A stretch of DNA of 41,352 nucleotides, from the NCBI GenBank assembly GCA_018699735.1, contig JABIRP010000214.1:1-41352 (forward strand), read 5' to 3'. The notes under the pieces were generated by a model that was not told the DNA's origin, did not search any database, and worked only from the letters and a program-made list of their open reading frames with translations. Shown in pieces: positions 8,787-17,446 of the stretch. Source of the DNA: Rhodospirillaceae bacterium. Its GTDB lineage: Bacteria; Pseudomonadota; Alphaproteobacteria; Thalassobaculales; Thalassobaculaceae. Every line of letters starts with the position of its first letter. The first letter of the stretch is position 1. The position numbers and the translations under genes are program-made.

Positions 8787-9667
8787 CCCTCACCTCTCTT
8801 CTGGTCCAGCTTGAAGACCCGGATGGCGTTGTCGCGCAAAAACATGCGCCGGGACTCAGGCCGTAACTCCAAGGCATCGATCTCCGCGCGGTATCGGTCG
8901 AATGCCAAGACCGGAAAGTCGGTTCCGTACATGACCTTGTGTCGGCCATAGCTGTTGATGTAGTGGACAAACTCCTTGGGCCAGTATTTCGGCGCATGAG
9001 CGTCGGCAATAATGAAAACGTTCTCGTGCTTCCACGCCATGGCGATCATCTCGGCCGTCCAAGGAATGCCGACATGCATGCCAATCAGGCGTAGCTCCGG
9101 GAAATCACAGGCCACGGCGTCCAGGGTTATCGGTTGGCCGACACTTCTGAGTGGTCGTTCCTTGGAATAGATCAGCGACTGGCCGACCTGCAGCATGATC
9201 GGAATGTCGAGTTCCACGCATTTTGTATAGAACGGATAATAGCGCGCATGGTCCGGTGCCATCTCAAACCAATGCGGATAGAGATGCGCACCGATGAAAC
9301 CGTAGTCGCGCACCGATCGTTCCAGGGCGCGCACACCCTCCATGCCTTCGGTCGGATCGATCCCAGCCAGGCCGTAAAAGCGATCCGGGTATTTTGCCAC
9401 AGCTTCCGCGATCATCTCGTAGGGTAGATGCCAGCTTGCCGGCAAGCCAAGTTGGCCGGTCTTGTTGGCGACGAGAAAGGCGCGCTCGGTGCCCGCCGCA
9501 TCCATCATCGCCAGCATCTCTTCGTAGCTGAAACCCTCCACGACACTATTGCCCCGACCGAGCTTTTCCCGATGAAACTCGCCGGCCCAGCTCGGTCGCA
9601 TCTTCACGATCTCCGGGGTATGCGGGTTGACCACAGTGTCGATGGCCAAAATATCGTGATCCGTCAT
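8783..9667 (-). CDS. Amidohydrolase_2-family TIM-barrel protein with altered metal ligands
   Basis: A 294-aa protein of the amidohydrolase-2 family (ACMSD/decarboxylase/lactonase relatives). I start at ATG 9667 (MTDHDILAID); the frame continues upstream but enters the acyl-CoA dehydrogenase region. The barrel is recognisable from GAHLYPH, LIGMHVGIPW and the closing MYGTDFPV, which supplies the expected aspartate. The strand-1 DxHxH ligand pair is not present: the sequence is IDTVVNPHTPE. The usual PxxLHxG histidine appears as IMLQVG. Metal binding may therefore differ or be lost. Such enzymes can hydrolyse or decarboxylate ring products and CoA-linked ketoacids. It sits between the acyl-CoA dehydrogenase (28-nt gap) and the ligase (4-nt overlap). 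Confidence 0.82.
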   Translation of the reverse strand: MTDHDILAIDTVVNPHTPEIVKMRPSWAGEFHREKLGRGNSVVEGFSYEEMLAMMDAAGTERAFLVANKTGQLGLPASWHLPYEMIAEAVAKYPDRFYGLAGIDPTEGMEGVRALERSVRDYGFIGAHLYPHWFEMAPDHARYYPFYTKCVELDIPIMLQVGQSLIYSKERPLRSVGQPITLDAVACDFPELRLIGMHVGIPWTAEMIAMAWKHENVFIIADAHAPKYWPKEFVHYINSYGRHKVMYGTDFPVLAFDRYRAEIDALELRPESRRMFLRDNAIRVFKLDQKRGEG

Positions 9668-9695
9668 GCCGTTTCCAATTGCGCGGTTTTCATTT

Positions 9696-10838
9696 TCACA
9701 GGCCCATATCCCGGGCGATGAGGCCGCGGAGGATCTCGCTCGATCCCTCGCCGAAAGTATAGAGGCGACTGTCGCGCCAAAACCGCTGCATGTCGCTGCT
9801 GGCAGCGTAGCCGGCGCTCGCCATGATCTGCATGCCCTCATCCGAAACCGATTTCAGAGCTTCAGTTGCGACCAGCTTGGCTTGCGCCGCCTCGCGCTCA
9901 CAGGGCAGATCCTGATCGATCATCCAAGCCAGTCGGTAGGTCGCAAGGCGGGCCAGATCGACCGAGGTCTGCATATCCGCCAACCGATGCGCGATCGTCT
10001 GAAAACTACCGATAGGCCGGCCGAATTGCTCGCGGGTTTGGGCATGCTCCAACGCGGTGTCGACAGCGGCCTGCGCCACGCCTACGACCGAAGCCGCGAG
10101 GCCGGCCCGGGCAAATCGAAGGGTCGCACGCAAAACGTCGAAGCCAGCATCAGGCTCGCCGAGTACGGCATCATCCCGCACGAACACATCCTCGAACCCG
10201 ATATCCCAACTGAGCGAGCAGTTGTTTCCGACCTTCTCCAGGCGGGTCATGGACACACCTTTTGCGCCCGGCGGCACCAGAAGCATTGTCACGCCGCGAG
10301 AGCCTCGTGGCTGATCACCACTGCGGCAGGCGACGACCATACGCGTGGCAGCCTCGGCGCCACTGATCCAGGTCTTGCGGCCGTTGATCACCCATCCGCC
10401 GTCAGTTTTTGCGGCCCGAGTGCGAATTCCACCGGCATCGCTGCCCGCTCCCGGTTCAGTTAGCGCCATCGCGAAGTTTGCTTCACCCCGGACCAAAGCC
10501 GGCAGAAACTCCTGACGCTGCTCTTCAGAACCACCGGCAAGAATGCTCTCGATCCCGAAACAGGCGACACGGTTGAGCAACACCACCGCCATGAAAGCGT
10601 GGTAGCCCATTCGTTCTTGCACCAAGGCTAACGTCAACCAATCACCGCCAGATCCACCATGGTCTTCGGGCACTGTTTGACCAAGCAGCCCCATCTCGCC
10701 CATCAGCGGCAACAGGAAATACGGAGGGTCTCTATCTGCGTCACGGCGACGTACCTCGTCCGGCGGCAGGTGGCGTGCCATGAACCGATCGACACCGTCC
10801 AGGAGCATGCGTTGTTCGTCGGTCGGTGCGAAATCCAT
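9696..10838 (-). CDS. Acyl-CoA dehydrogenase
   Basis: An FAD-dependent acyl-CoA dehydrogenase that introduces a 2,3-double bond into a CoA thioester and passes electrons to ETF. Landmarks are MALTEPGAGSDAGGIRTRA (flavin/substrate strand), the WVINGRKTWISG signature, TREQFGRPIGSFQTIAHRLADM and the C-terminal YTFGEGSSEILR. The last carries the glutamate in the position of the medium-chain catalytic base. ATG 10838 (MDFAPTDEQ) is chosen because family proteins begin this way; the frame also has a TTG at 10859. The product is 380 aa, a standard length. It is the first gene of the minus-strand operon, so its expression should be governed by the divergent region at 10839-11031. Confidence 0.92.
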   Translation of the reverse strand: MDFAPTDEQRMLLDGVDRFMARHLPPDEVRRRDADRDPPYFLLPLMGEMGLLGQTVPEDHGGSGGDWLTLALVQERMGYHAFMAVVLLNRVACFGIESILAGGSEEQRQEFLPALVRGEANFAMALTEPGAGSDAGGIRTRAAKTDGGWVINGRKTWISGAEAATRMVVACRSGDQPRGSRGVTMLLVPPGAKGVSMTRLEKVGNNCSLSWDIGFEDVFVRDDAVLGEPDAGFDVLRATLRFARAGLAASVVGVAQAAVDTALEHAQTREQFGRPIGSFQTIAHRLADMQTSVDLARLATYRLAWMIDQDLPCEREAAQAKLVATEALKSVSDEGMQIMASAGYAASSDMQRFWRDSRLYTFGEGSSEILRGLIARDMGL

Positions 10839-11031
10839 TGGTGCCAACGTGTCTTTCAAGCGGATTGTCTGGTGATCGAAGTAGCCTGAACCGCGCGAAT
10901 GCGCCGCCTCAGGATCCCGAATGGCAGGTGCGGCGTCAAGCTGATTGGGGTTTCCCTAGCAAGGTTAAGATTCAGACTTTTCGAAACGGTATAAACATAT
11001 ACCATTAGTCTTTGGAGAGGTTGACTGAACC
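10839..11031. promoter_or_regulatory. Divergent promoter region between the two catabolic operons
   Basis: This 193-bp gap separates the acyl-CoA dehydrogenase operon (minus) from the dioxygenase-transporter operon (plus) and must hold both promoters. It is more A+T-rich than its flanks toward 10960-11010. It contains the palindrome described separately. A TATAAA-like element at 10990-10995 could be a plus-strand -10 box. GGAGAGG lies about 11 nt before the plus-strand start codon. Confidence 0.55.
10988..11003. promoter_or_regulatory. Candidate operator: palindrome GGTATA-N4-TATACC
   Basis: The 6-bp arms 10988-10993 and 10998-11003 are perfect inverted copies separated by AACA. The site lies 28 nt before the dioxygenase start and covers the likely -10 region, where a repressor would block transcription. 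Symmetric A+T-rich sites centred on GTATAC-type cores are common for GntR-family regulators, but no such regulator is encoded in the window. Protein identity is unknown. Confidence 0.45.
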
Positions 11032-12087
11032 ATGGAATCACACCAATCGCCATCGACAAATTCCTCGTCGAACGGCCAAAAGAATATAATGCCCAATATC
11101 GACGTGGCTCGGTCCTGGTCGAGCCAGACCCTCGTGCGCGAGCAAGACGCGTTGGTCTACCAATTGCCGCGAGAGGCCATCGCGCAAATCGATCAAGCAT
11201 TGGGCTTTGCCCGCGCTAACGGCCTGACCGTCGAGACAATGGAACAGGAAGATTTCCGGATTCCAGCCTTGGCCCGAGCCCTTCCGGACCTTAGGCACCG
11301 TTTGGACGCCGGGCGCGGTATCGTCATCCTTCGGGGGCTCGATGCAGAGTCGTTCTCGGAGGCTGACGCGGAAATCGTCACTTGGGGCATTGGAAACTAT
11401 TTCGGTCGCCCGATTCGACAAGGTTTGGAGAAAGACCGGCGGTTTTTCACGGTGACCGACCGCGGCGTCGAAAACAAGGACCCGACCCGGATCGGTGCCA
11501 CGGCGAAGATCTCCGCAATGCATTCGGACAATGGCTGCCTTGAGCCTCGACCACCTTGCTATGTTGGGCTGTTCTGCTATCGCCAAGCGGTCTCTGGTGG
11601 CGAAAGCATGCTTATTTCGGCCCAGACCGTTCACGATGTGATTGCGGATGAACGGCCGGACCTGCTTCCTCTGTTTTTTCAAGAGTACCATTTTCGCCCG
11701 CCGCACCTGCACGTCTGGCCCGCCGGCGAGCCCACAATCATAAAGCCGATCTTGGAAGCGCATTCGGATGAATTGCGCATTCATTATGCCCGAGTGATGA
11801 TCGAGCCTGGAATGGAGCTCGCCGAGACCCCCTTGAACGACGTGCAGCGCGAGGCGCTCGATTATTTGGATAGCGTTTTGGCGCGTGAAGACTTGTATTT
11901 CCAGTATCAGCTAAACGATGGAGAGATGCTGATCTTCAACAACCTCGCCCTGTTACATGGCCGCAAGGCGTTTACCAGTGACCACAACGGTGGACGCATT
12001 CTGAAGCGAATTTGGATGTGGCGCAGACATATCGGACCAGGTGACGACCCCGTCGCACTGGATCATGCGGAGTTTGGATTAAAATGA
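11032..12087 (+). CDS. TauD/TfdA-family Fe(II)/2-oxoglutarate dioxygenase
   Basis: A 351-aa member of the TauD/TfdA family, which hydroxylates small organic substrates using Fe(II), O2 and 2-oxoglutarate. The iron-binding facial triad is visible as His164 and Asp166 (SAMHSDNGCL) and His309 (NNLALLHGRKAF). A 2-oxoglutarate-binding arginine is expected in RILKRIWMWRR. VILRGLDAESFSE and GIGNYFGRP match the N-terminal fold of the family. ATG 11032 has GGAGAGG upstream; an internal ATG at 11089 is possible and would remove a Ser/Asn-rich lead. The stop overlaps the next start (ATGA), so the pair is translationally coupled. Hydroxylation alpha to nitrogen, giving cleavage or demethylation, would suit the context but is unproved. 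Confidence 0.87.
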   Translation: MESHQSPSTNSSSNGQKNIMPNIDVARSWSSQTLVREQDALVYQLPREAIAQIDQALGFARANGLTVETMEQEDFRIPALARALPDLRHRLDAGRGIVILRGLDAESFSEADAEIVTWGIGNYFGRPIRQGLEKDRRFFTVTDRGVENKDPTRIGATAKISAMHSDNGCLEPRPPCYVGLFCYRQAVSGGESMLISAQTVHDVIADERPDLLPLFFQEYHFRPPHLHVWPAGEPTIIKPILEAHSDELRIHYARVMIEPGMELAETPLNDVQREALDYLDSVLAREDLYFQYQLNDGEMLIFNNLALLHGRKAFTSDHNGGRILKRIWMWRRHIGPGDDPVALDHAEFGLK

Positions 12088-12815
12088 TCGAATTCACGGC
12101 CAAAGTTCACTCTATAAAAGATGGAGATGCGGATCGCGCATTCCCGGTTCGTCGGATGTATAATCTTGGGTCCGCGACCCGTGATCCCGACACTGCCACG
12201 CCGCATCAACAGGAAGTGGCGAAATCCGGCATCCACATTGCCTTCGATATTCCGGCGCCGCGCATCTATCCGATTGCCATCAATGAGCTGACGTCTGCCA
12301 AAGAAGTCTACGCCCAGTCCGATCGCTCCTCCGGCGAGGTCGAGATCGTCATGCACATGGCGGATCAGCTTTATATCAGCGTCGGCAGTGACCACACCGA
12401 CCGGGCGCTTGAGACCTTCAGTATTCCCGGCAGCAAGCAGGCCTGCGCCAATCATATGGCGCCAGAATTTTGGCCCTTCGAAGAGATCCGCGACCATTGG
12501 GATGAGTGTATTCTGCGCAGTTGGGTCGACGGCCGGCTCTACCAGGAAGTTGGCGTCGCCAAATTCCTGCACCCCGAAACCATGGTTGCGACCGTGAATG
12601 AACGGGTGAACGGCGTGCCTGAGCGTGATTACATCATCTTCAGCGGAACCATTGTCAGCGTCGACAAGGAGTTGGGCTTCGGCGAACATTGGAAATATGA
12701 GATTGAAGACCCGGTCAAAGGCCGGTCGATCAAAGCGGAATACCGCGTTGTGAATATCCTGTCGGAGGTAAAAGACGGGTATCGAGTGCCACTGTTCAAT
12801 CCCAAGAAGGACTAG
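12084..12815 (+). CDS. DUF2848-family protein
   Basis: A 243-aa soluble protein that I assign to the DUF2848 family from SVGSDHTDRALE, the nearby GSKQAC, and EIRDHWDECILRSWVDG. The family has no settled biochemical role. Its SDHTDR core and general layout recall fumarylacetoacetate-hydrolase-like folds, which often cleave or decarboxylate keto acids with a metal, so a late catabolic step is possible. It is coupled to the dioxygenase by a 4-nt overlap and followed 57 nt later by the transporter genes. No signal peptide or membrane segment is seen. Confidence 0.72.
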   Translation: MIEFTAKVHSIKDGDADRAFPVRRMYNLGSATRDPDTATPHQQEVAKSGIHIAFDIPAPRIYPIAINELTSAKEVYAQSDRSSGEVEIVMHMADQLYISVGSDHTDRALETFSIPGSKQACANHMAPEFWPFEEIRDHWDECILRSWVDGRLYQEVGVAKFLHPETMVATVNERVNGVPERDYIIFSGTIVSVDKELGFGEHWKYEIEDPVKGRSIKAEYRVVNILSEVKDGYRVPLFNPKKD

Positions 12816-12872
12816 GGACGCGCAGCGGTCAAAACCGGCGGAGGCCGGAAAACTAAAGGGAGAGAATTAGCG

Positions 12873-14453
12873 ATGGAAAGTTGGCGAACCAACATAAAAA
12901 CTATTCTCGGCGCCTCGATAATTGCCGGCGTCGGCCTTGTGGCGGCACCTGCCTTGGCGAACACGCTCATCGTGGCTTCGCCGCAAGTGCCAGAGGGTTT
13001 TGACGGCGATGCGTTGCGCACTCATACCCAGAACGTCGTGGTTCAAACCTACGAGAACCTGGTGGTCTACGGCCGCAAGATGGAAGACGGCCGTGAGGTC
13101 AATGATCCGGCATCTGTCGTCCCGCATCTGGCCGAGAGCTGGGAAGTCAAGGACGGCGGCATTACCTGGGTCTTCAAGCTTCGCGAAGGCATCAAGAGTC
13201 CCTACGGCAATGAGCTCACCGCCGACGATGTCGAGTGGAGTTGGGCCAAATCATTTGCTCAAAAGCGTACCGGTAACTTCATCGCGCGCGTTTCCAACGT
13301 GAAAGCCGTCAAGGCGGTATCGAAGTATAAAGTCGCGTTTACGTTGTCGGCCCCAAGTTCGATTTTCCTCAAAGCTTTGACCCTGTACGTCCCAGGCATC
13401 TACGACACCACCGAGGTCAAAAAGCACGTGACGACTGAAGACCCCTGGGGTTTGAAGTGGATGGCGACCCATACGGCGGGCTTCGGGGCCTACCATCTGG
13501 AAACGCTGAAAGCCGATGATCAGGCGGTCTACGTCTGGAACAAGAACTACTTCCGCGGCAAACCGTATTTCACCAAAGTGATTTACAAGGAGGTTCCCTC
13601 CGAGGCCAGCCGGGTAACTTTACTCAAGGCCGGCCAAGTCCAGCTCATCGACCGGCCGTCGATCCAAAAAGCGGTCGACCTGATGAAGGACCCGAACGTC
13701 AAGGTCGATCGCGCCTCGGGCCGTTCAATCGCAGCCGCGCGTATGAACCCGAAGTGCAAGCCTTTCGATGACAAACGAGTTCGTCAGGCCTTCAACTACG
13801 CAGTCGACAAGAACGCATTGAACAAAGCGATCTTCGCAGGCTCCGCCGATCTGGCACGCTCGGTCGTGCCGCCGATCGTCGATGGCTACAACCCGAGCTT
13901 CTTCAAGTACGATTACAACCCGGCCAAAGCCAAAGCACTCCTGGCCGAAGCTGGTTATCCTGACGGCATCAAGGAGCCGATCGAACTTCTGTACGCCGAT
14001 GCCTTTTGGCATCAGGAGCCGATCGCCATCCAGATTGCCGATCAGCTGAAGAAGGTCGGCATCAACGCCAAGCCGACCCGCACGACCACATCCGACATGC
14101 GGGCCAAAGGCTCCCCGAAAGTGATGAGCATGTGCTTCTTCACCTGGGAAGACGGCCCCATCGTGCTTGATCCGGTCTACACCATGTACCTGATCTCGCA
14201 TTCCAAGGGCGTGTCCAATCGGTCGGCCTACAACAACCCGCGGGTCGATGAGTTGATCGACAAGGCCCGCGAGGAATTGGATGCCGGCAAGCGTCTGGAA
14301 ATGATGAACGAGGCCCAAAAGCATTGGGTTGAGGACGCACCGTGGATCCTCACGGTCTATCCGGCCACATTCGAGGCGATGGCCCCGAACATCTCTGGCT
14401 GGGTCCACTTTCCGGACGAGCATGAGCGCTGGTTCGATTTGAAAGTTAAGTAA
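12873..14453 (+). CDS. ABC transporter substrate-binding protein, family 5 (peptide/opine/nickel type)
   Basis: A 526-aa periplasmic solute-binding protein. The first 29 residues form a Sec signal peptide with a cleavage site after APALA. The mature protein shows the family-5 signatures PHLAESWEVKDGGITWVFKLREGIK and LTADDVEWSWAK, plus the C-terminal SNRSAYNNPRVDELIDKARE. AGSADLARSVVPP and YNPAKAKALLAEAGYPDG are also typical. The ribosome site is AAAGGGAGAG. It starts a complete five-gene importer. Family 5 covers peptides, opines, glutathione, nickel chelates and sugars, so the ligand cannot be read from sequence. Its place among degradation enzymes implies it captures their substrate. Confidence 0.93.
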   Translation: MESWRTNIKTILGASIIAGVGLVAAPALANTLIVASPQVPEGFDGDALRTHTQNVVVQTYENLVVYGRKMEDGREVNDPASVVPHLAESWEVKDGGITWVFKLREGIKSPYGNELTADDVEWSWAKSFAQKRTGNFIARVSNVKAVKAVSKYKVAFTLSAPSSIFLKALTLYVPGIYDTTEVKKHVTTEDPWGLKWMATHTAGFGAYHLETLKADDQAVYVWNKNYFRGKPYFTKVIYKEVPSEASRVTLLKAGQVQLIDRPSIQKAVDLMKDPNVKVDRASGRSIAAARMNPKCKPFDDKRVRQAFNYAVDKNALNKAIFAGSADLARSVVPPIVDGYNPSFFKYDYNPAKAKALLAEAGYPDGIKEPIELLYADAFWHQEPIAIQIADQLKKVGINAKPTRTTTSDMRAKGSPKVMSMCFFTWEDGPIVLDPVYTMYLISHSKGVSNRSAYNNPRVDELIDKAREELDAGKRLEMMNEAQKHWVEDAPWILTVYPATFEAMAPNISGWVHFPDEHERWFDLKVK

Positions 14454-14468
14454 AGACTGAGATAGCAT

Positions 14469-14496
14469 TGGGCGGGGCCGGCAGCGGCTCCGCCCA
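14469..14496 (+). terminator. Strong hairpin between binding-protein and permease genes
   Basis: Arms 14469-14479 and 14486-14496 pair over 11 bp with one G-U and a 6-nt loop. No T-run follows, so it probably acts as an mRNA 3'-end stabiliser or partial terminator. Such elements keep binding-protein levels above those of the permeases. Confidence 0.6.
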
Positions 14497-14544
14497 TATC
14501 TCTGATACCGCCTGCATTGCGTCTACACCCGAGGGACCACCGGC

Positions 14545-15558
14545 ATGACTTTTACCCGGTTTTTTCTGCGCCGGATGATGATGGTGATCCCGCTTCTCGT
14601 CGGGATTGTTTTCGGGACGTTCATGCTGATCCGGGTTGGCGGCCTCGATCCGGTGGGATTGCTCGCCGGACCAACCGCAACCGCTGAAGAATTCGACATA
14701 ATCCGTGCCGAACTCGGCCTCGACCAACCGTTGTGGGCGCAATTCGGCATTTACATCGGCAATGTGCTGCAGGGCGATCTTGGCGAGTCCTGGCTCAGCA
14801 CACGCCCGGTACTCGACGATATGCTCGACCGCGTGCCGGTAACCCTGGAACTGCTGCTCTGGGGGGTTGGAATTGGGGCCATCATCGGCATCCCAATCGG
14901 CTTGAAAGCCGCGTTCAAACCGGACGGGACGTTCGATCACGTAAGCCGGTTTTTCTCACTTTTTGGGTTTTCGATCCCGACTTATTGGCTGGGCTTAATG
15001 ATGCTCTTCGTCTTCTTCTATCTGCTGCGCTGGGCGCCGCCTGGAATTGGACGCATCGGCCTGATGGTCTCGCAACCGCCCGAGGTGACGGGCACCTACC
15101 TGATGGACAGCCTGATCGCCGGCGACTGGACCGCGTTCCGATCGGCTTTGTCACATCTGATATTGCCGGTTACCTGTATCGCGGTCATCGCGGCAGCCCC
15201 TATCATCAAACACACCCGAGCCATCGCAATCGAAGTCATATCCTCTGATGCGGTGCGCTATGCGAAAGCATCTGGGTTACCAACACTGACAGTTCGCCGG
15301 ATGGTCCTGCGCAATGCCGCAACACCGGTTCTAACCTTCGTTGGCACCGAGTTGACCGGTCTGGTCGGGACCACGTCTTTGATTGAATACGTTTTCGCCT
15401 GGGGTGGGCTCGGTCAGTACGGGCTGAACGCTATCATCAACGGTGATTTCACCGCCGTGCAGGGCTACGTCCTGTTTCTGGCTTTGTTTTCGATCTTCGT
15501 GTTCCTGATTATCGACTTCGTCGTCTTCCTCATTGAGCCTAGAGCGGAGCTCCAGTGA
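14545..15558 (+). CDS. ABC transporter permease, DppB type
   Basis: A 337-aa inner-membrane permease of the DppB/OppB class. It has an N-terminal helix (MMMVIPLLVGIVFGTFMLI) and the periplasmic segment LGLDQPLWAQFGIYIGNVLQGDLGES(W) that marks this class. The EAA-type coupling loop reads YAKASGLPTLTVRRMVLRNA. Six transmembrane segments are expected. It forms the channel as a heterodimer with the following gene. Its stop codon overlaps the region of the next start (GTGATG). Confidence 0.92.
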   Translation: MTFTRFFLRRMMMVIPLLVGIVFGTFMLIRVGGLDPVGLLAGPTATAEEFDIIRAELGLDQPLWAQFGIYIGNVLQGDLGESWLSTRPVLDDMLDRVPVTLELLLWGVGIGAIIGIPIGLKAAFKPDGTFDHVSRFFSLFGFSIPTYWLGLMMLFVFFYLLRWAPPGIGRIGLMVSQPPEVTGTYLMDSLIAGDWTAFRSALSHLILPVTCIAVIAAAPIIKHTRAIAIEVISSDAVRYAKASGLPTLTVRRMVLRNAATPVLTFVGTELTGLVGTTSLIEYVFAWGGLGQYGLNAIINGDFTAVQGYVLFLALFSIFVFLIIDFVVFLIEPRAELQ

Positions 15559-16460
15559 TGCCGAGCGAAACCACATCGATGGCACTTCGAGAGGTGACCG
15601 CCGAGCCTGAATTTTCGCTCTGGCAGCGCATAATCGGCCTGACCCGACGCAGTCCGACGGCTGCCGTCGGGCTCGGGATCATCCTGTTCTTTGGCATGCT
15701 GGCCCTGATGGCTCAGTACTTGATGCCGCACGAACCCGAGTTGGTTTATGCCGAACGCGTCCTGCACCCACCATCTAGTGAGCATTTGTTCGGCACCGAC
15801 GGCAATGGCATGGACATCTTCTCGCGCGTGATCTACGGCGCTCGCTTCGGTTTCGGTATCGCCATACCCGCAGTCGTGCTGGCACTGGTGATTGGTATCC
15901 CGGTTGGCCTCTGGACGGGTTATCGTGGTGGCATGGTCGATGAGGCCCTGATGCGCTTCTTTGACGGTCTGCGCGTGTTCCCCTCCATCATACTGGCTCT
16001 TGCAGTTGTCGCCGCAACCGGACAATCGCTGATCAATGTCGTGATTGTGCTCGGGGTGTTGGACTCGCCCGTATTTGCCCGTGTCGTGCGCTCGGAAGTA
16101 TTGGCACTGCGATCCAGTGTATTTGTCGAGTCTGCTATCGCAGCCGGCAACCCAACCTGGCGCATCCTATTCATTCACTTGCTGCCGAACGCCATTCAAG
16201 GCGCCATGGCACAGACCGCTGTACGCGCCGCCTGGGCGGTTCGCATCAGCGCGACACTGGCCTTTCTCGGTATCGGCATTCAGGCCCCGACACCGGAATG
16301 GGGTGCCATGATCCGACAGGGGGCCGAGTTCATGATCAGCGGCCAGTGGTGGGTCGCCCTCTTCCCTGGGGTCGCGCTGATCCTTTTGGTGCTTGGCTTG
16401 AATATGTTCGGTGATGGGATGCAGGAAATTCTCAACCCTCGCAGCAGGGCCGAAAAATGA
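15558..16460 (+). CDS. ABC transporter permease, DppC type
   Basis: A 300-aa partner permease of the DppC/OppC class. HLFGTDGNGMDIFSRVIYGARFG is the class signature. Several hydrophobic helices follow, and the coupling loop is ESAIAAGNPTWRILFIHLLPNA. ATG 15558 is preferred because GGAG lies 8 nt upstream; GTG 15555 is an in-frame alternative that overlaps the DppB-type stop. The stop overlaps the following ATPase start (ATGA). Confidence 0.92.
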   Translation: MPSETTSMALREVTAEPEFSLWQRIIGLTRRSPTAAVGLGIILFFGMLALMAQYLMPHEPELVYAERVLHPPSSEHLFGTDGNGMDIFSRVIYGARFGFGIAIPAVVLALVIGIPVGLWTGYRGGMVDEALMRFFDGLRVFPSIILALAVVAATGQSLINVVIVLGVLDSPVFARVVRSEVLALRSSVFVESAIAAGNPTWRILFIHLLPNAIQGAMAQTAVRAAWAVRISATLAFLGIGIQAPTPEWGAMIRQGAEFMISGQWWVALFPGVALILLVLGLNMFGDGMQEILNPRSRAEK

Positions 16461-17446
16461 ACCTGCTTCAAGTCCGAGACCTTGAGACCCATTTCATCTC
16501 GCGAGATATCGACAATCGGGTCCGCATCGCGCATGCCCTGAATGGGATCACCTTCGACGTTGAGGAAGGTGAGATCCTGGGTATCGTCGGGGAAACTGGC
16601 GCCGGCAAGTCGCTTACCGCTCAGTCCGTCGTCGGATTGCTGCGCCCGCCAGCACGCATTGTCGGGGGACAGGTCCGGTTCGAAGGGCGCGATCTACTGA
16701 CCATGTCCGAGGATGACCTGAACGCGATCCGCGGCAACGACATCGCCATGGTGGTTCAAAATCCAAGGACCTCGCTCGATCCATTGAGCCGAATTGGCGA
16801 CCAGCTAATCCGCATCCGTCGGGCTCATAGTGAAAGCTCAGAAGCCGAGGCTCGCAGTCGGGCTGTGGAGATGATGACTGCGGTTGGCATTCCGGATCCA
16901 GAGTTGAGGTTGTCCGCCTGGCCACACGAGCTGTCCGGTGGCATGGCGCAAAGAGTCTTGATCGCCATGGCCCTGATGAACGAGCCCAAGCTATTGATAG
17001 CGGACGAGCCGACGACCGGCCTGGACGTTACGGTGCAAGCACAGATCCTCGAGCTGCTGCGAGACCTGGTGACGCGTATGAACATGGGGGCGATCATCAT
17101 CACCCATGATCTTGGCGTGGTGGCAAATTTTTGCGATCGCATGGCGGTGATGTTTGCCGGTGGTATCGTTGAAACCGGTACGGTCGGCGATGTATTCGAG
17201 AACCCGGCCCATCCCTATACCAGCAATCTCGTCGACGCGACGCCGGAGCGTTTGAAGATCGGCCGAAAAGCGGTGTTCGGCGGGGCCCCACCCGATCTCT
17301 ATAACCTGCCCGATGGCTGCCATCATCGCGACCGCTGCCGCTTCGCACGCGAGGAGTGCTCAACCCCACCGCCATTGCGTGAGGTTGGACTAAAACATGT
17401 CGCCCGGTGCCACTTCGCAGGCGAATTGCCGGAGACGGCGCAATGA
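16457..17446 (+). CDS. ABC transporter ATPase, DppD type
   Basis: A 329-aa ATP-binding subunit. Walker A is GETGAGKS (GESGSGKS in most relatives), the signature is LSGGMAQRV and Walker B is LLIADEPTT. VQNPRTSLDPLSRIGDQL is the Q-loop region. The C-terminal oligopeptide-transporter extension carries GCHHRDRCRFAREEC. Cysteines in this extension ligate an Fe-S cluster in some homologues. It overlaps its neighbours by 4 nt at both ends, so it is co-translated with them. Confidence 0.93.
   Translation: MNLLQVRDLETHFISRDIDNRVRIAHALNGITFDVEEGEILGIVGETGAGKSLTAQSVVGLLRPPARIVGGQVRFEGRDLLTMSEDDLNAIRGNDIAMVVQNPRTSLDPLSRIGDQLIRIRRAHSESSEAEARSRAVEMMTAVGIPDPELRLSAWPHELSGGMAQRVLIAMALMNEPKLLIADEPTTGLDVTVQAQILELLRDLVTRMNMGAIIITHDLGVVANFCDRMAVMFAGGIVETGTVGDVFENPAHPYTSNLVDATPERLKIGRKAVFGGAPPDLYNLPDGCHHRDRCRFAREECSTPPPLREVGLKHVARCHFAGELPETAQ

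Noticed and set aside
9666-10463. 265-codon plus-strand frame
   Set aside because: Antisense to the acyl-CoA dehydrogenase with no recognisable domain.
13725-14468. 247-codon minus-strand frame
   Set aside because: Antisense to the binding-protein gene; its His/Asp-rich composition reflects the complementary codons.
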